Notes: generated from the sequence alone by a model not told the origin. A stretch of DNA of 6,276 nucleotides from an uncultured Alistipes sp. (GCA_900770585.1 CAAGKW010000379.1:1-6276), one strand, 5' to 3'. Shown: positions 1 through 6,276, counted from the first letter of the stretch. Numbers and translations: made by a program.

Positions 1-1120
1 CCTCGTAAGCCGAATCATAGGGGTTGAAGTAGCTATGTACGTCGCCGTCCGAGAACCACTTGGTAGCCATATAGTAGAAGTGGTCCGAGGTCTGCAAGAA
101 GTTCCAAACAGCCTCATAGTCAGCGTTCTTCAATGCACGGAGCTTATCCTTCTGAGCATACAGCTTAGCGAAAGCCTCATTCTGCAACTCGTTACCCAAC
201 CAAGCCGTTACGTCGCGCTCCTCGTCAGCCCACGACATTGCGTGCGGGCAGTAGAGAACAGCAACGGGCTGGTACTTAGCAGCGGTCTCGCTCACGGTGC
301 AGAACTCCAACTCGCCGCTTGCCAACGCTGCTGCGGGCAGTGCGCGCATAAAGTCGAAGATACCGGTCTCAGCCCACTGGTGCTCGCCGAAGGTCTCGTA
401 GTCCATAAAGAGGTTCAACACCTCGCCATTCTCGCCCTTCAACCAATCAACATACTTGTCGGTGGTCAGCGGGTACTCGTTCCAACCCTGGTTCGAGAAA
501 CGGAATGCGATATCGTCGCTGAGTTTGTAGTTACGCAGCAACAGACGCAACTTCTGGTCGATAGCGTTAGCATATACGTAGTCGGGGCTCTTCCAACCCA
601 TCACGTGGCGCGCGCCCTCAGCCAGCATAGTCTTGAAGCCCATCTCGGCAACCATCTGACCAATCTGGTCCGAATAGATCAACTCGGTGTTGCGGAATGC
701 GGTCGGTTTCTGGCCAAACTCCTTCTTGATCAGCGCGGTGTGAGCCTTAACCTCGCGTACGAACTCGTCCTTGTCAGCCAACGACGAGAGCGAGTGCGAG
801 TAGGTCTCAGCCAAGAACTCAACACAGCCCGTCTTAGCCAACTCCTTGAACGACTCCAAAACCTCGGGAGCGTACTCACGGAACTGGTCGATAGCCGTAC
901 CGGTGATCGAGAACGACACCTTGAACGCACCCTTATGCTCCTTGATCAGGTTCAGCAGGAGCGAGTTCATAGGCAGATAGCACAGACGTGCAACCTTCTG
1001 CATAATCGACTGGTTGGTCAGATCGTCCAGATAGTTGTGGTCCTTGCCCATATTAAAGAAACGGTACTTGCGCAGACGAAGCGGCTGATGTACCTGAAAA
1101 TAAAGACAGATTGTTTTCAT
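1..1120 (-). CDS. GH57 family alpha-amylase-type glycoside hydrolase (3' end cut by window edge)
   Basis: This probably encodes a cytoplasmic retaining enzyme that hydrolyses or transfers alpha-1,4-glucan chains during glycogen turnover. Reading from the ATG at 1120-1118, 373 residues are visible and the frame is open to the left edge, so the C-terminus is missing. There is no signal peptide: the protein begins MKTICLYFQVHQP. The GH57 regions appear in order: HQP at residues 11-13; FLAETYSHS around E105; FRNTELIYSD, whose E146 fits the catalytic nucleophile; and MDYETFGEHQW, whose D240 fits the acid/base. The HQP form of region 1 is typical of GH57 amylases and 4-alpha-glucanotransferases, whereas GH57 branching enzymes usually carry an HLPY-like motif there. 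Amylase or glucanotransferase is therefore favoured, but sequence alone does not separate them. The gene starts 18 bases after the glycosyltransferase stop and is probably last or near last in that operon. The family is secure; the exact activity is not. Confidence 0.9.
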   Translation of the reverse strand, partial: MKTICLYFQVHQPLRLRKYRFFNMGKDHNYLDDLTNQSIMQKVARLCYLPMNSLLLNLIKEHKGAFKVSFSITGTAIDQFREYAPEVLESFKELAKTGCVEFLAETYSHSLSSLADKDEFVREVKAHTALIKKEFGQKPTAFRNTELIYSDQIGQMVAEMGFKTMLAEGARHVMGWKSPDYVYANAIDQKLRLLLRNYKLSDDIAFRFSNQGWNEYPLTTDKYVDWLKGENGEVLNLFMDYETFGEHQWAETGIFDFMRALPAAALASGELEFCTVSETAAKYQPVAVLYCPHAMSWADEERDVTAWLGNELQNEAFAKLYAQKDKLRALKNADYEAVWNFLQTSDHFYYMATKWFSDGDVHSYFNPYDSAYE

Positions 1121-1138
1121 TGTATGTTGTTTTTTTTG
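1121..1138 (-). promoter_or_regulatory. A-rich translation leader of the GH57 gene
   Basis: The 18-base gap between the glycosyltransferase stop and the GH57 ATG reads, on the minus strand, as a run of eight A followed by CAACATACA. It contains no GGAGG-like sequence. A-rich leaders without a Shine-Dalgarno are common in Bacteroidetes and are thought to keep the start region unstructured. This supports the ATG at 1120 as the start. It contrasts with the strong Shine-Dalgarno of the gene immediately upstream. Confidence 0.55.
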
Positions 1139-2434
1139 TTACATTACCGATTCGTAAACAGCCTTGACCTTAGCTGCGGCCTTATCCCATTTCAGGCCCT
1201 CAACCTCTTCAAGACCCTTCTGCATAAACATCTTCGACAGAGCAGGATAGCATACCAGCGCGTGGATAGCGTCAGCCATCGCGTCAACGTCCCAATAGTC
1301 GACCTTGATAGCGTAATCCAGCACCTCAGCCACACCCGACTGCTTCGAGATGATCACCGGAACGTTCGACTTCATTGCCTCCAAGGGCGAGATACCGAAC
1401 GGCTCCGAAACCGAAGGCATAACATATACATCACTCAGCGTGAACATCTTATGCACATCCGCGCCACGCAAGAAACCCGTAAAGTGGAAACGGTCAGCGA
1501 TACCCAGACGAGCCACACGACGGATCACGTGGTTCATCATATCGCCGCTACCTGCCATTACGAAACGTACGTTCGGAACTCGCTTCAACACCTTTGCAGC
1601 CGCCTCGACAAAGTAGTCGGGACCCTTCTGGAAGGTGATACGACCCAAGAACGTAACGATCTTCTCGTCGACATAGCGCTCTGCCTCATTGGTCTGCCCC
1701 TCAGCAAAACGTACGGCATTGTGTACCGTCACTACGCGATCCGAAGGAATACCATACTTCTCGATACAGATGTTACGGGTCAAGTTACTTACCGCGATCA
1801 CACGGTCGGCACCCATCATACCCGAACGCTCGATCTCATAGACGCGCGTATCGATATTGTCGTCCGACGAACGGTCGAACGAGGTTGCGTGCATATGCAC
1901 CACCAGCGGCTTACCCGAAACACGCTTAGCGGCGATACCTGCATAGTAGGTCATCCAGTCGTGGGCGTGGATCACGTCGAACTGACCTTCGAGATCCTTA
2001 GCCACCTGCGCTGCAACCATCGTATAGCGAGCAATCTCCTCGAAGAGGTTTGCACCATACTTACCCGAGAAGGTGTAGCGCTGCTTCCATACGTCGCCGT
2101 GCTGCCAGGTGCGGCGGCCCGTCTTGACGTACTCGTCGTGGTACGATTCGAACTCCTCAGGGGTGATGTAAGGCACCATATTCGAGTCGATATGTACAAA
2201 CGAGATTTTGCTCCACAGATCCTCAGCGCCCTCCGTAGGACCAAACTCGGTCTCGACATCGCTCGCATTGACCACCTTCACGAAACGCTGGTCCTCATCG
2301 CCCGATGCCTTAGGCATCACGAAGATTACCTCAACGTCGTTCTTGGCCAAACCGCGTGTCATACCGTAGCAGGCCGTACCCAGACCACCGGCGATATGGG
2401 GCGGGAATTCCCAACCGAACATTAATACTCTCAT
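1139..2434 (-). CDS. Glycogen synthase-like GT-B glycosyltransferase (GT4/GT5 type)
   Basis: This is a complete 431-residue cytoplasmic enzyme predicted to add glucose from a nucleotide sugar to an alpha-1,4-glucan. The N-terminal half is a starch-synthase-type acceptor domain, opening MRVLMFGWEFPPHIAGGLG; the GGLG loop is at residues 16-19. HAHDW at 156-160 is the conserved segment of this domain in glycogen synthases and related GT4 enzymes. The C-terminal donor domain has GRITFQKG, with R265 and K270 in the places that normally contact the donor phosphates, and EPFGISPLE with the E-x7-E pair E344 and E352. It is shorter than a classical GlgA (about 470-480 residues), so GT4-like is as likely as true GT5. 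Donor choice (UDP- or ADP-glucose) cannot be read from sequence. The start is set by an excellent Shine-Dalgarno six bases before the ATG. It lies between the debranching enzyme and GH57 genes with 18-base gaps on both sides, a grouping known from Bacteroides. Confidence 0.9.
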   Translation of the reverse strand: MRVLMFGWEFPPHIAGGLGTACYGMTRGLAKNDVEVIFVMPKASGDEDQRFVKVVNASDVETEFGPTEGAEDLWSKISFVHIDSNMVPYITPEEFESYHDEYVKTGRRTWQHGDVWKQRYTFSGKYGANLFEEIARYTMVAAQVAKDLEGQFDVIHAHDWMTYYAGIAAKRVSGKPLVVHMHATSFDRSSDDNIDTRVYEIERSGMMGADRVIAVSNLTRNICIEKYGIPSDRVVTVHNAVRFAEGQTNEAERYVDEKIVTFLGRITFQKGPDYFVEAAAKVLKRVPNVRFVMAGSGDMMNHVIRRVARLGIADRFHFTGFLRGADVHKMFTLSDVYVMPSVSEPFGISPLEAMKSNVPVIISKQSGVAEVLDYAIKVDYWDVDAMADAIHALVCYPALSKMFMQKGLEEVEGLKWDKAAAKVKAVYESVM

Positions 2435-2440
2435 TGTTAT

Positions 2441-2448
2441 TCCTCCTT
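2441..2448 (-). promoter_or_regulatory. Strong Shine-Dalgarno for the glycosyltransferase
   Basis: The minus strand reads AAGGAGGA, then six bases (ATAACA), then the ATG at 2434-2432. This is a near-perfect anti-16S match at good spacing, and it lies within the 18-base gap after the debranching enzyme stop. It fixes the start of the glycosyltransferase. Such full matches are uncommon in Bacteroidetes, and the other two visible start sites in this window lack one. Confidence 0.8.
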
Positions 2449-2452
2449 ATGT

Positions 2453-4555
2453 TTATTTTTTCGTTACTTTCTTCGCGCTCTTCTTCTCGGCGGGTTTCTC
2501 AGCCTTCTCAGCCTTCGGTGCGCACTTCTTCGCGCCGCACTTCTTGGCGGGCTTCTCAGCAACCTCTGCCTTCTCGACCTTCGCCTCGGCCTTCACTGCC
2601 TTCTTCGCAACCTTCTTTGCGGGCTTGCGGTAGCTCTCGATCATCTCGTTGATACGCAGAACTGCTGCAACACTCCAAGCCTGCGATACGGCACCACGGG
2701 GTGCGTGCGGGGGATCACCGTCGTAGATCTCGTTAATCGAGCCGATACCCGACATCGTCAGATCCTCCTCGAAGTCCGAAAGCATATCCTCGGCTGCCTG
2801 CAAGAACTTCTCGCCCTTCAAGTCGAAACCGGCCTTCACGTAGTGCTCCATCAGCCATACCCAAACCGTACCCTGGTGGTAAGCCAAGTCGCGAGTGCGC
2901 TGATCGCCCTCGATGCGACCCTGATACAACGGATTGCGAGGCGACAGAGTACGCAGACCCTTCGGGGTTGCCAAGTGCTGACGTACCACGCGGTAAACAT
3001 TCACGCACTGCTCCGAGTTGAGCATCTTGTAATCCATCGAGCAAGCGATGATCTGGTTGGGACGGATGAAGGTGTTCACCTCGCCCTCTGCGGTTACGTA
3101 GTCGGCCAGATAGCCCTCACGATCCAACCAGAACTTCTCAACGAACGAAGCCTTGATCTTCTCGGGCATATCCTTCCACGCTGCCACGAACTCCTTGTCT
3201 TTATATTTGCGAGCCAGCTCCAAGGTGTAGCAAACTGCGTTATACCACAGTGCATTGACCTCGACCTGATAGCCCTCACGACCTGTTACGGGTTTGCCAT
3301 CGACTACGGCGTCCATCCAAGTCATTGCCAGCGTGGGGTGACCTGCGCGAACCAGACCGTTAGCGTCAACTGCAACCCACTCGCCGATACCGCGACGGAA
3401 GGCCTCCAAGACCTCCTTCATCTTCGCGCCATAGCTCTCCCAAACATCCTTTGCACCTACGTGCTTCTCGAACTGCTGCAAGGTCCAGAAGAACCACAAA
3501 GCTGCATCAACCGAGTTGTACGACTCGCCAAGGTTGGGGAACAGACCGTCCTTGATATCGCGTACCTGAGTATCCAACACATCGCGACAGCTCTTCACGT
3601 CGCCCTGCGAAAGGGTCAGACCCGGCAGTGCGATGAAGGTATCGCGACCCCAATGGCCGAACCAGGGATAACCTGCGATAACGTCGGTGCGCTCGCCACG
3701 ACGAACGATGAACTGACGTGCCGAGTGGCGCAGGCAGCTCAGGAAGTCAACCTTGTTGGTACGGCGTGCCAACTCCTCCTCAAACAGCTGATCGATCTCC
3801 TTCGACGAAGCCATCTCTTCGAGCGAGCACGAGAAGATCACGCTCTCGCCCTTAGCGATCTCGCCCTCGAAGTAACCCGTAGTCATCAGGTCCTCGTGTG
3901 CGGGATAGCCGCGACGAGCCTCCTCAGCGTACTCGAAGTTGTAGTACCAATCGGGAGCCGCTACGAACTCCATCTCCTTCTTATCGGTCTGCATAAACAG
4001 CCAGGGGAATTCCGCATACATACGGGTCTTAACGCCGTTCACAACGGGATACGAGTGACCGTTGGCATACATATTAGCCTGACCTACGGTGTGGTTCTCG
4101 CGGAAAGCGAGGAAGGGACGCAGGCGCAACAGCGTGCGCGAGTGAGCGTCAACGAGGGTATAGCGGATCAACAACTGCGTGCGCGAGTGGATCCACAACA
4201 TCTCCTTGCGCAGCACTACGCCACCCACGCGATAGGTGATCGTGGGGGTCGGGGTGTACTGGAAGTCGATGATGTACTTATGGCCACGGGGCTCATAGAT
4301 GCCCGGGAAGCGGTGCAGCGCGAGGTTGAAAGCCTGATCGTGCTGGATTACGGTTTCGTCGAGCGACGAGAGCAGCACGAAACGGCGATCCGTCTCGTCG
4401 ATAGGAGTCACCACCAGACCGTGGTACTTACGCGTATTGCAGCACACGATGGTGGTACTCATATAACCGCCCTTACGATCGGTCGAGAGCATCTCGCGTT
4501 GCAACGAGTACTCCAAGTTACCGAGTTGGTCTTTGTCAAAATTGAGTACAGACAT
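2453..4555 (-). CDS. Glycogen debranching enzyme (amylo-alpha-1,6-glucosidase, GH133-type) with Lys/Ala-rich C-terminal tail
   Basis: This is a complete 700-residue cytoplasmic enzyme of the bacterial/archaeal-type debranching family, predicted to hydrolyse alpha-1,6-linked glucose stubs left after phosphorylase action. Residues about 1-230 form the N-terminal beta-rich GDE_N domain, with RKGGYMSTTIVCCNTRKYHG near the start. Residues about 265-640 form the (alpha/alpha)6-barrel GDE_C domain. Barrel signatures are GHWGRDTFIALPGL (D305 a likely catalytic acidic residue), DLAYHQGTVWVW (H560, Q561) and NEIYDGDPPHAPRGAVSQAW (E609 to D614, likely including active-site acids). The recognisable domain ends near residue 643. 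The last 57 residues are a low-complexity K/A/E/P tail that the family does not normally have, so the protein is longer than the roughly 640-650 residues I would expect. The ATG at 4555 fits the start of the domain and follows an A-rich leader with a candidate promoter about 35 bases upstream. It is probably the first gene of the operon with the glycosyltransferase and GH57 genes. The exact catalytic residues are assigned by family analogy. Confidence 0.93.
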   Translation of the reverse strand: MSVLNFDKDQLGNLEYSLQREMLSTDRKGGYMSTTIVCCNTRKYHGLVVTPIDETDRRFVLLSSLDETVIQHDQAFNLALHRFPGIYEPRGHKYIIDFQYTPTPTITYRVGGVVLRKEMLWIHSRTQLLIRYTLVDAHSRTLLRLRPFLAFRENHTVGQANMYANGHSYPVVNGVKTRMYAEFPWLFMQTDKKEMEFVAAPDWYYNFEYAEEARRGYPAHEDLMTTGYFEGEIAKGESVIFSCSLEEMASSKEIDQLFEEELARRTNKVDFLSCLRHSARQFIVRRGERTDVIAGYPWFGHWGRDTFIALPGLTLSQGDVKSCRDVLDTQVRDIKDGLFPNLGESYNSVDAALWFFWTLQQFEKHVGAKDVWESYGAKMKEVLEAFRRGIGEWVAVDANGLVRAGHPTLAMTWMDAVVDGKPVTGREGYQVEVNALWYNAVCYTLELARKYKDKEFVAAWKDMPEKIKASFVEKFWLDREGYLADYVTAEGEVNTFIRPNQIIACSMDYKMLNSEQCVNVYRVVRQHLATPKGLRTLSPRNPLYQGRIEGDQRTRDLAYHQGTVWVWLMEHYVKAGFDLKGEKFLQAAEDMLSDFEEDLTMSGIGSINEIYDGDPPHAPRGAVSQAWSVAAVLRINEMIESYRKPAKKVAKKAVKAEAKVEKAEVAEKPAKKCGAKKCAPKAEKAEKPAEKKSAKKVTKK
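2456..2626 (-). repeat. Degenerate Lys/Ala/Glu/Pro repeats coding the histone-H1-like tail of the debranching enzyme
   Basis: Residues 644-700 of the debranching enzyme contain by my count 22 Lys, 14 Ala and 7 Glu in 57 residues. They are built from variants of a short unit such as AEKPAKK, EKPAEKK and SAKKVTKK. The tail is strongly basic and predicted to be disordered. It carries one close cysteine pair, CGAKKC (C673 and C678). The frame stays open into a normal TAA, and the next gene's Shine-Dalgarno follows at once, so this is part of the protein and not read-through. It resembles tails of bacterial histone-H1-like or polyanion-binding proteins. What it does here is unknown. Confidence 0.85.
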
Positions 4556-4590
4556 ATTATTGTTGTTTAGATTTGTTCACAAAATTGGTA

Positions 4591-4621
4591 TAAAGGTAGT
4601 AACAATTTCGCTAAATGCAAT
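4591..4621 (-). promoter_or_regulatory. Candidate Bacteroidetes-type promoter for the debranching enzyme operon
   Basis: On the minus strand, ATTG (4621-4618) is followed by exactly 19 bases and then TACCTTTA (4598-4591). The Bacteroidetes primary-sigma pattern is TTTG, 19-21 bases, TAnnTTTG, so each box departs from consensus by one base. Transcription would begin roughly at 4583-4587, giving a leader of about 30 bases that is A-rich just before the ATG. Position and spacing are good, but the motif is short and no start-site data are available. Confidence 0.5.
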
Positions 4622-4637
4622 AAAACCAGCAGGTTTT
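4622..4637. repeat. Short inverted repeat directly upstream of the -33 box
   Basis: AAAACC and GGTTTT form a 6-base inverted repeat around a 4-base centre. It abuts the putative -33 element at 4618-4621. It could be an operator half-site pair or a weak hairpin. On the plus strand it runs into further T residues, as a weak terminator would, but no plus-strand gene ends here. Chance is possible in AT-rich DNA. Confidence 0.3.
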
Positions 4638-4670
4638 TTTATCCTTTTAACGATTTTTAATGCGAGCAAA

Positions 4671-4688
4671 ATACTCTTTTTCGAGTAT
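4671..4688. repeat. Short inverted repeat in the AT-rich intergenic core
   Basis: ATACTC and GAGTAT form a perfect 6-base inverted repeat around a 6-base centre, about 50 bases upstream of the candidate -33 box. On the minus strand the right arm is followed by TTTTG. It is a possible regulator site or a weak secondary terminator. The stem is AT-rich and short, so support is limited. Confidence 0.3.
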
Positions 4689-4764
4689 AAAAATTTCTAT
4701 TTCTCTTTGCCCCCATTTTTCATCCACCTACGAGCTCTACCCGCGCCCGTCGGATCTTATCTAC

Positions 4765-4801
4765 AAAATGAGTCGGGAGACCGCTCCTGCGACCTCCCGA
4801 C
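4765..4801 (-). terminator. Hairpin terminator after the phosphorylase gene
   Basis: Eighteen bases past the phosphorylase stop, the minus strand reads GTCGGGAG (4801-4794) and later CTCCCGAC (4779-4772), a perfect 8-bp stem. The inner arms GTCGC and GCGGT extend it by five pairs, two of them G-U, around an AGGA loop, giving a 13-bp stem. In plus-strand RNA those two wobbles become A-C mismatches, so the full stem forms only in the minus transcript, the direction of the genes. The trailing U-tract (TCATTTTG) is short and imperfect. The hairpin may therefore give partial termination or protect the 3' end of the mRNA. Confidence 0.7.
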
Positions 4802-4818
4802 CCCTTTCTTGTGGCTGA

Positions 4819-6276
4819 TTATGCCCACTTAACCAGAGCAAAATCCATACGGTGGGGCAGCTTAGCGTTCTTGGGGAACACACGCAATGCCACGTCGTAC
4901 GAACCCGTACGCTCGGGAGTGATATCGAGGGTATAGACTACGCGGTTGCCCTCAGCCTTCTCGATCTTCAACTCGTGAGTCGAAACGACCTTGACACCCT
5001 GACCCTGCTCGATCTGCTTAGCCAGAACCAGCTCAACGCCGATGTCCTCAGCACGCAGACCTGCAACGTCTACGGTTACCTCGTAGCGATACGAATTACC
5101 TACGTAAATTGCCTCCTTGTCGATATTGATCTGCTTAACATCAAGCACATTCACCTGATCCCAAACAGCCGAAACCTTACGCTTCCAAGCCGCAATCTCG
5201 CGAGCCATAGTGTAGTCACCCGCCTTCATCAACTGATGACGATCGCGCAGCTTGTTGTAGAAACGCTCCTCGTAGTCGATCAACATACGGTTGGTGGTGA
5301 AGTTCGACGCGATGTCGGCGATACAGCTCTTAACCGACTTAACCCACTCGTAAGGAATGTTGTCGGTACCACGGTTGTAATACTTCGGTACGATCTCCTC
5401 CTCGATGGTCGTGTAGATCATCTCAGCATCCAGCTCATCCTGGAAACGCTGGTCAGCGTAGGTGCGCTCCATAGGCAGTGCCCAGCCGGCACCCTCCTTG
5501 TAGCCCTCAACCCACCAACCGTCGAGAACCGAGAACTGCATAACACCGTTCATCACACACTTCTCACCCGAAGTACCCGAAGCCTCCAAGGGACGTGTGG
5601 GGGTGTTGAGCCATACATCGACACCCTGCACCATGCGGCGTGCAAGCTCCATGTCGTAGTTCTGCAAGAATACAATCTTACCTACGAACTCGGGCATTGC
5701 CGACACCTCAACGATGCGCTTGATAAGATCCTGACCGGGCTTATCGTTGGGGTGAGCCTTACCCGCGAAGATAAACTGCACGGGACGCTCCTTGTTGTTC
5801 ACCAATGCCGAGAGACGTTCGAGGTTGGTGAAGAGCAGGTAGGCACGCTTATAGGTAGCAAAGCGGCGTGCAAAACCGATGGTCAACACATCGGGCTTGA
5901 TGCTCTCGACAACCTGCACCATCTGGCGGGGCGACTGCAAGCGTACCTGTGTGGGGTCGCTGAAACGCTTACGGATGGTCTTGATAAGACGCTCTTTGAG
6001 GAACATACGCTCCTGCCAGAGCTCCTTATCGTCAATCTTATGTACATTCTGCCATGCGGGAATATCGTAGGTGTGGCCCTCGAATGCCGAGCCGAAGTAC
6101 TTAGAGTAGAGACGACGGAGGTTCGAGGCTACCCATGTGGGGAAGTGAACACCGTTGGTTACATAGCCAATGTGAAGCTCGTTCTTGAAGTATCCGGGCC
6201 ACATGTTACCGAGGATATCCTTCGACACCTCGCCGTGCAACCACGACACACCGTTGACCTCCTGCGAGAGGTTACA
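4819..6276 (-). CDS. glgP: Glycogen/alpha-glucan phosphorylase, GT35 (5' end cut by window edge)
   Basis: The enzyme releases glucose-1-phosphate from the non-reducing ends of glycogen or maltodextrin in the cytoplasm, using pyridoxal phosphate. The frame is open to the right edge, giving 485 visible residues and a TAA at 4821-4819. A GTG at 6249 is internal and not the start, because family sequence continues upstream of it (residues 6-15 read EVNGVSWLHG). Further motifs are YVTNGVHFPTW, GFARRFATYKRA (R138 and K143 of the fragment), AGKAHPND, and EASGTSGEKCVMNG, in which fragment K239 fits the lysine that binds the cofactor. The last roughly 110 residues form a beta-rich C-terminal extension ending in KLPHRMDFALVKWA, typical of the Thermus/Bacteroidetes-type alpha-glucan phosphorylases of about 850 residues. 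About 370 N-terminal residues are probably outside the window. A hairpin follows the stop, so it may be transcribed separately from the debranching enzyme operon, or only partly coupled to it. Confidence 0.94.
   Translation of the reverse strand, partial: CNLSQEVNGVSWLHGEVSKDILGNMWPGYFKNELHIGYVTNGVHFPTWVASNLRRLYSKYFGSAFEGHTYDIPAWQNVHKIDDKELWQERMFLKERLIKTIRKRFSDPTQVRLQSPRQMVQVVESIKPDVLTIGFARRFATYKRAYLLFTNLERLSALVNNKERPVQFIFAGKAHPNDKPGQDLIKRIVEVSAMPEFVGKIVFLQNYDMELARRMVQGVDVWLNTPTRPLEASGTSGEKCVMNGVMQFSVLDGWWVEGYKEGAGWALPMERTYADQRFQDELDAEMIYTTIEEEIVPKYYNRGTDNIPYEWVKSVKSCIADIASNFTTNRMLIDYEERFYNKLRDRHQLMKAGDYTMAREIAAWKRKVSAVWDQVNVLDVKQINIDKEAIYVGNSYRYEVTVDVAGLRAEDIGVELVLAKQIEQGQGVKVVSTHELKIEKAEGNRVVYTLDITPERTGSYDVALRVFPKNAKLPHRMDFALVKWA

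Larger units (their letters stand above)
4556..4818. other. Intergenic region between phosphorylase and debranching enzyme
   Basis: This is the only long non-coding stretch. The part next to the phosphorylase holds a strong GC-rich hairpin. The middle is AT-rich with two short inverted repeats, and the end nearest the debranching gene holds a Bacteroidetes-type promoter candidate. I see no tRNA or riboswitch I can name. Reading frames crossing it are short and unconvincing. Confidence 0.75.

Noticed and set aside
730..930. A 66-codon minus-strand frame rich in Arg and Ser
   Set aside because: It is an out-of-frame shadow within the GH57 gene. That gene's own frame is unbroken through this region with good motifs on both sides.
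35..2425. A 796-codon open frame on the plus strand opposite the GH57 and glycosyltransferase genes
   Set aside because: It is antisense to two genes with clear family motifs, it crosses their gap, and its translation resembles no protein family I know. Scarcity of TTA, CTA and TCA codons in the real genes keeps this frame open.
2453..2626. The lysine-rich tail as a frameshift or read-through artefact
   Set aside because: The frame is continuous and the lysine/alanine repeat pattern is regular. It ends in a proper stop just before the next gene's Shine-Dalgarno.
2705..4570. A 621-codon open frame on the plus strand opposite the debranching enzyme
   Set aside because: It is an antisense shadow of a well-supported gene, explained by codon bias. 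Its translation shows no recognisable domain.
4671..4688. Second promoter around the ATACTC/GAGTAT repeat
   Set aside because: The minus strand has TATTTTG here, which lacks one base of the -7 spacing, and I see no TTTG-like box at 19-21 bases upstream.
4533..4832. A 99-codon plus-strand frame across the intergenic region with a hydrophobic translation
   Set aside because: It begins inside the debranching gene and ends inside glgP. It covers the promoter and hairpin, and its hydrophobic residues are what AT-rich DNA gives by chance.
6247..6249. GTG as the start of the phosphorylase
   Set aside because: The same frame stays open upstream to the window edge and encodes conserved phosphorylase residues (NGVSWLHG spans this codon), so the gene simply continues out of the window.

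Overview
The window looks like a chromosomal segment from a gut-type member of the Bacteroidales, probably Alistipes or a relative. This rests on three things. The protein families (alpha-glucan phosphorylase, archaeal-type debranching enzyme, GT-B glucosyltransferase and GH57 amylase) occur in this combination in Bacteroidetes. Two of the gene leaders are A-rich and lack a Shine-Dalgarno. The one credible promoter fits the Bacteroidetes -33/-7 pattern. The coding DNA is moderately GC-rich and the one intergenic stretch is AT-rich. The genus assignment is an inference.

All four genes lie on the minus strand, so they read from right to left. First is the C-terminal part of a glycogen/alpha-glucan phosphorylase (6276 to 4819, cut by the right edge). 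A 263-base intergenic region follows (4818 to 4556), with a strong hairpin just past the phosphorylase stop and a candidate promoter for the next gene. Then come three tightly spaced genes: a GH133-type glycogen debranching enzyme with an unusual lysine/alanine-rich tail (4555 to 2453), a glycogen-synthase-like glycosyltransferase (2434 to 1139), and a GH57 alpha-amylase-type enzyme (1120 to 1, cut by the left edge). The two gaps within this trio are 18 bases each, which supports one transcript.

Together the genes form a cytoplasmic storage-polysaccharide locus. The transferase would extend alpha-1,4-glucan chains. The phosphorylase would shorten them to release glucose-1-phosphate. The debranching enzyme would remove alpha-1,6 branch stubs, and the GH57 enzyme would cut or rearrange alpha-1,4 chains. 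No branching enzyme (GlgB) or ADP-glucose pyrophosphorylase (GlgC) is visible here.

I found no RNA genes, mobile elements, CRISPR arrays or phage genes. This is mostly an ordinary metabolic region. The parts most worth a second look are the histone-H1-like tail on the debranching enzyme, the structured intergenic region, and the single strong Shine-Dalgarno before the glycosyltransferase.
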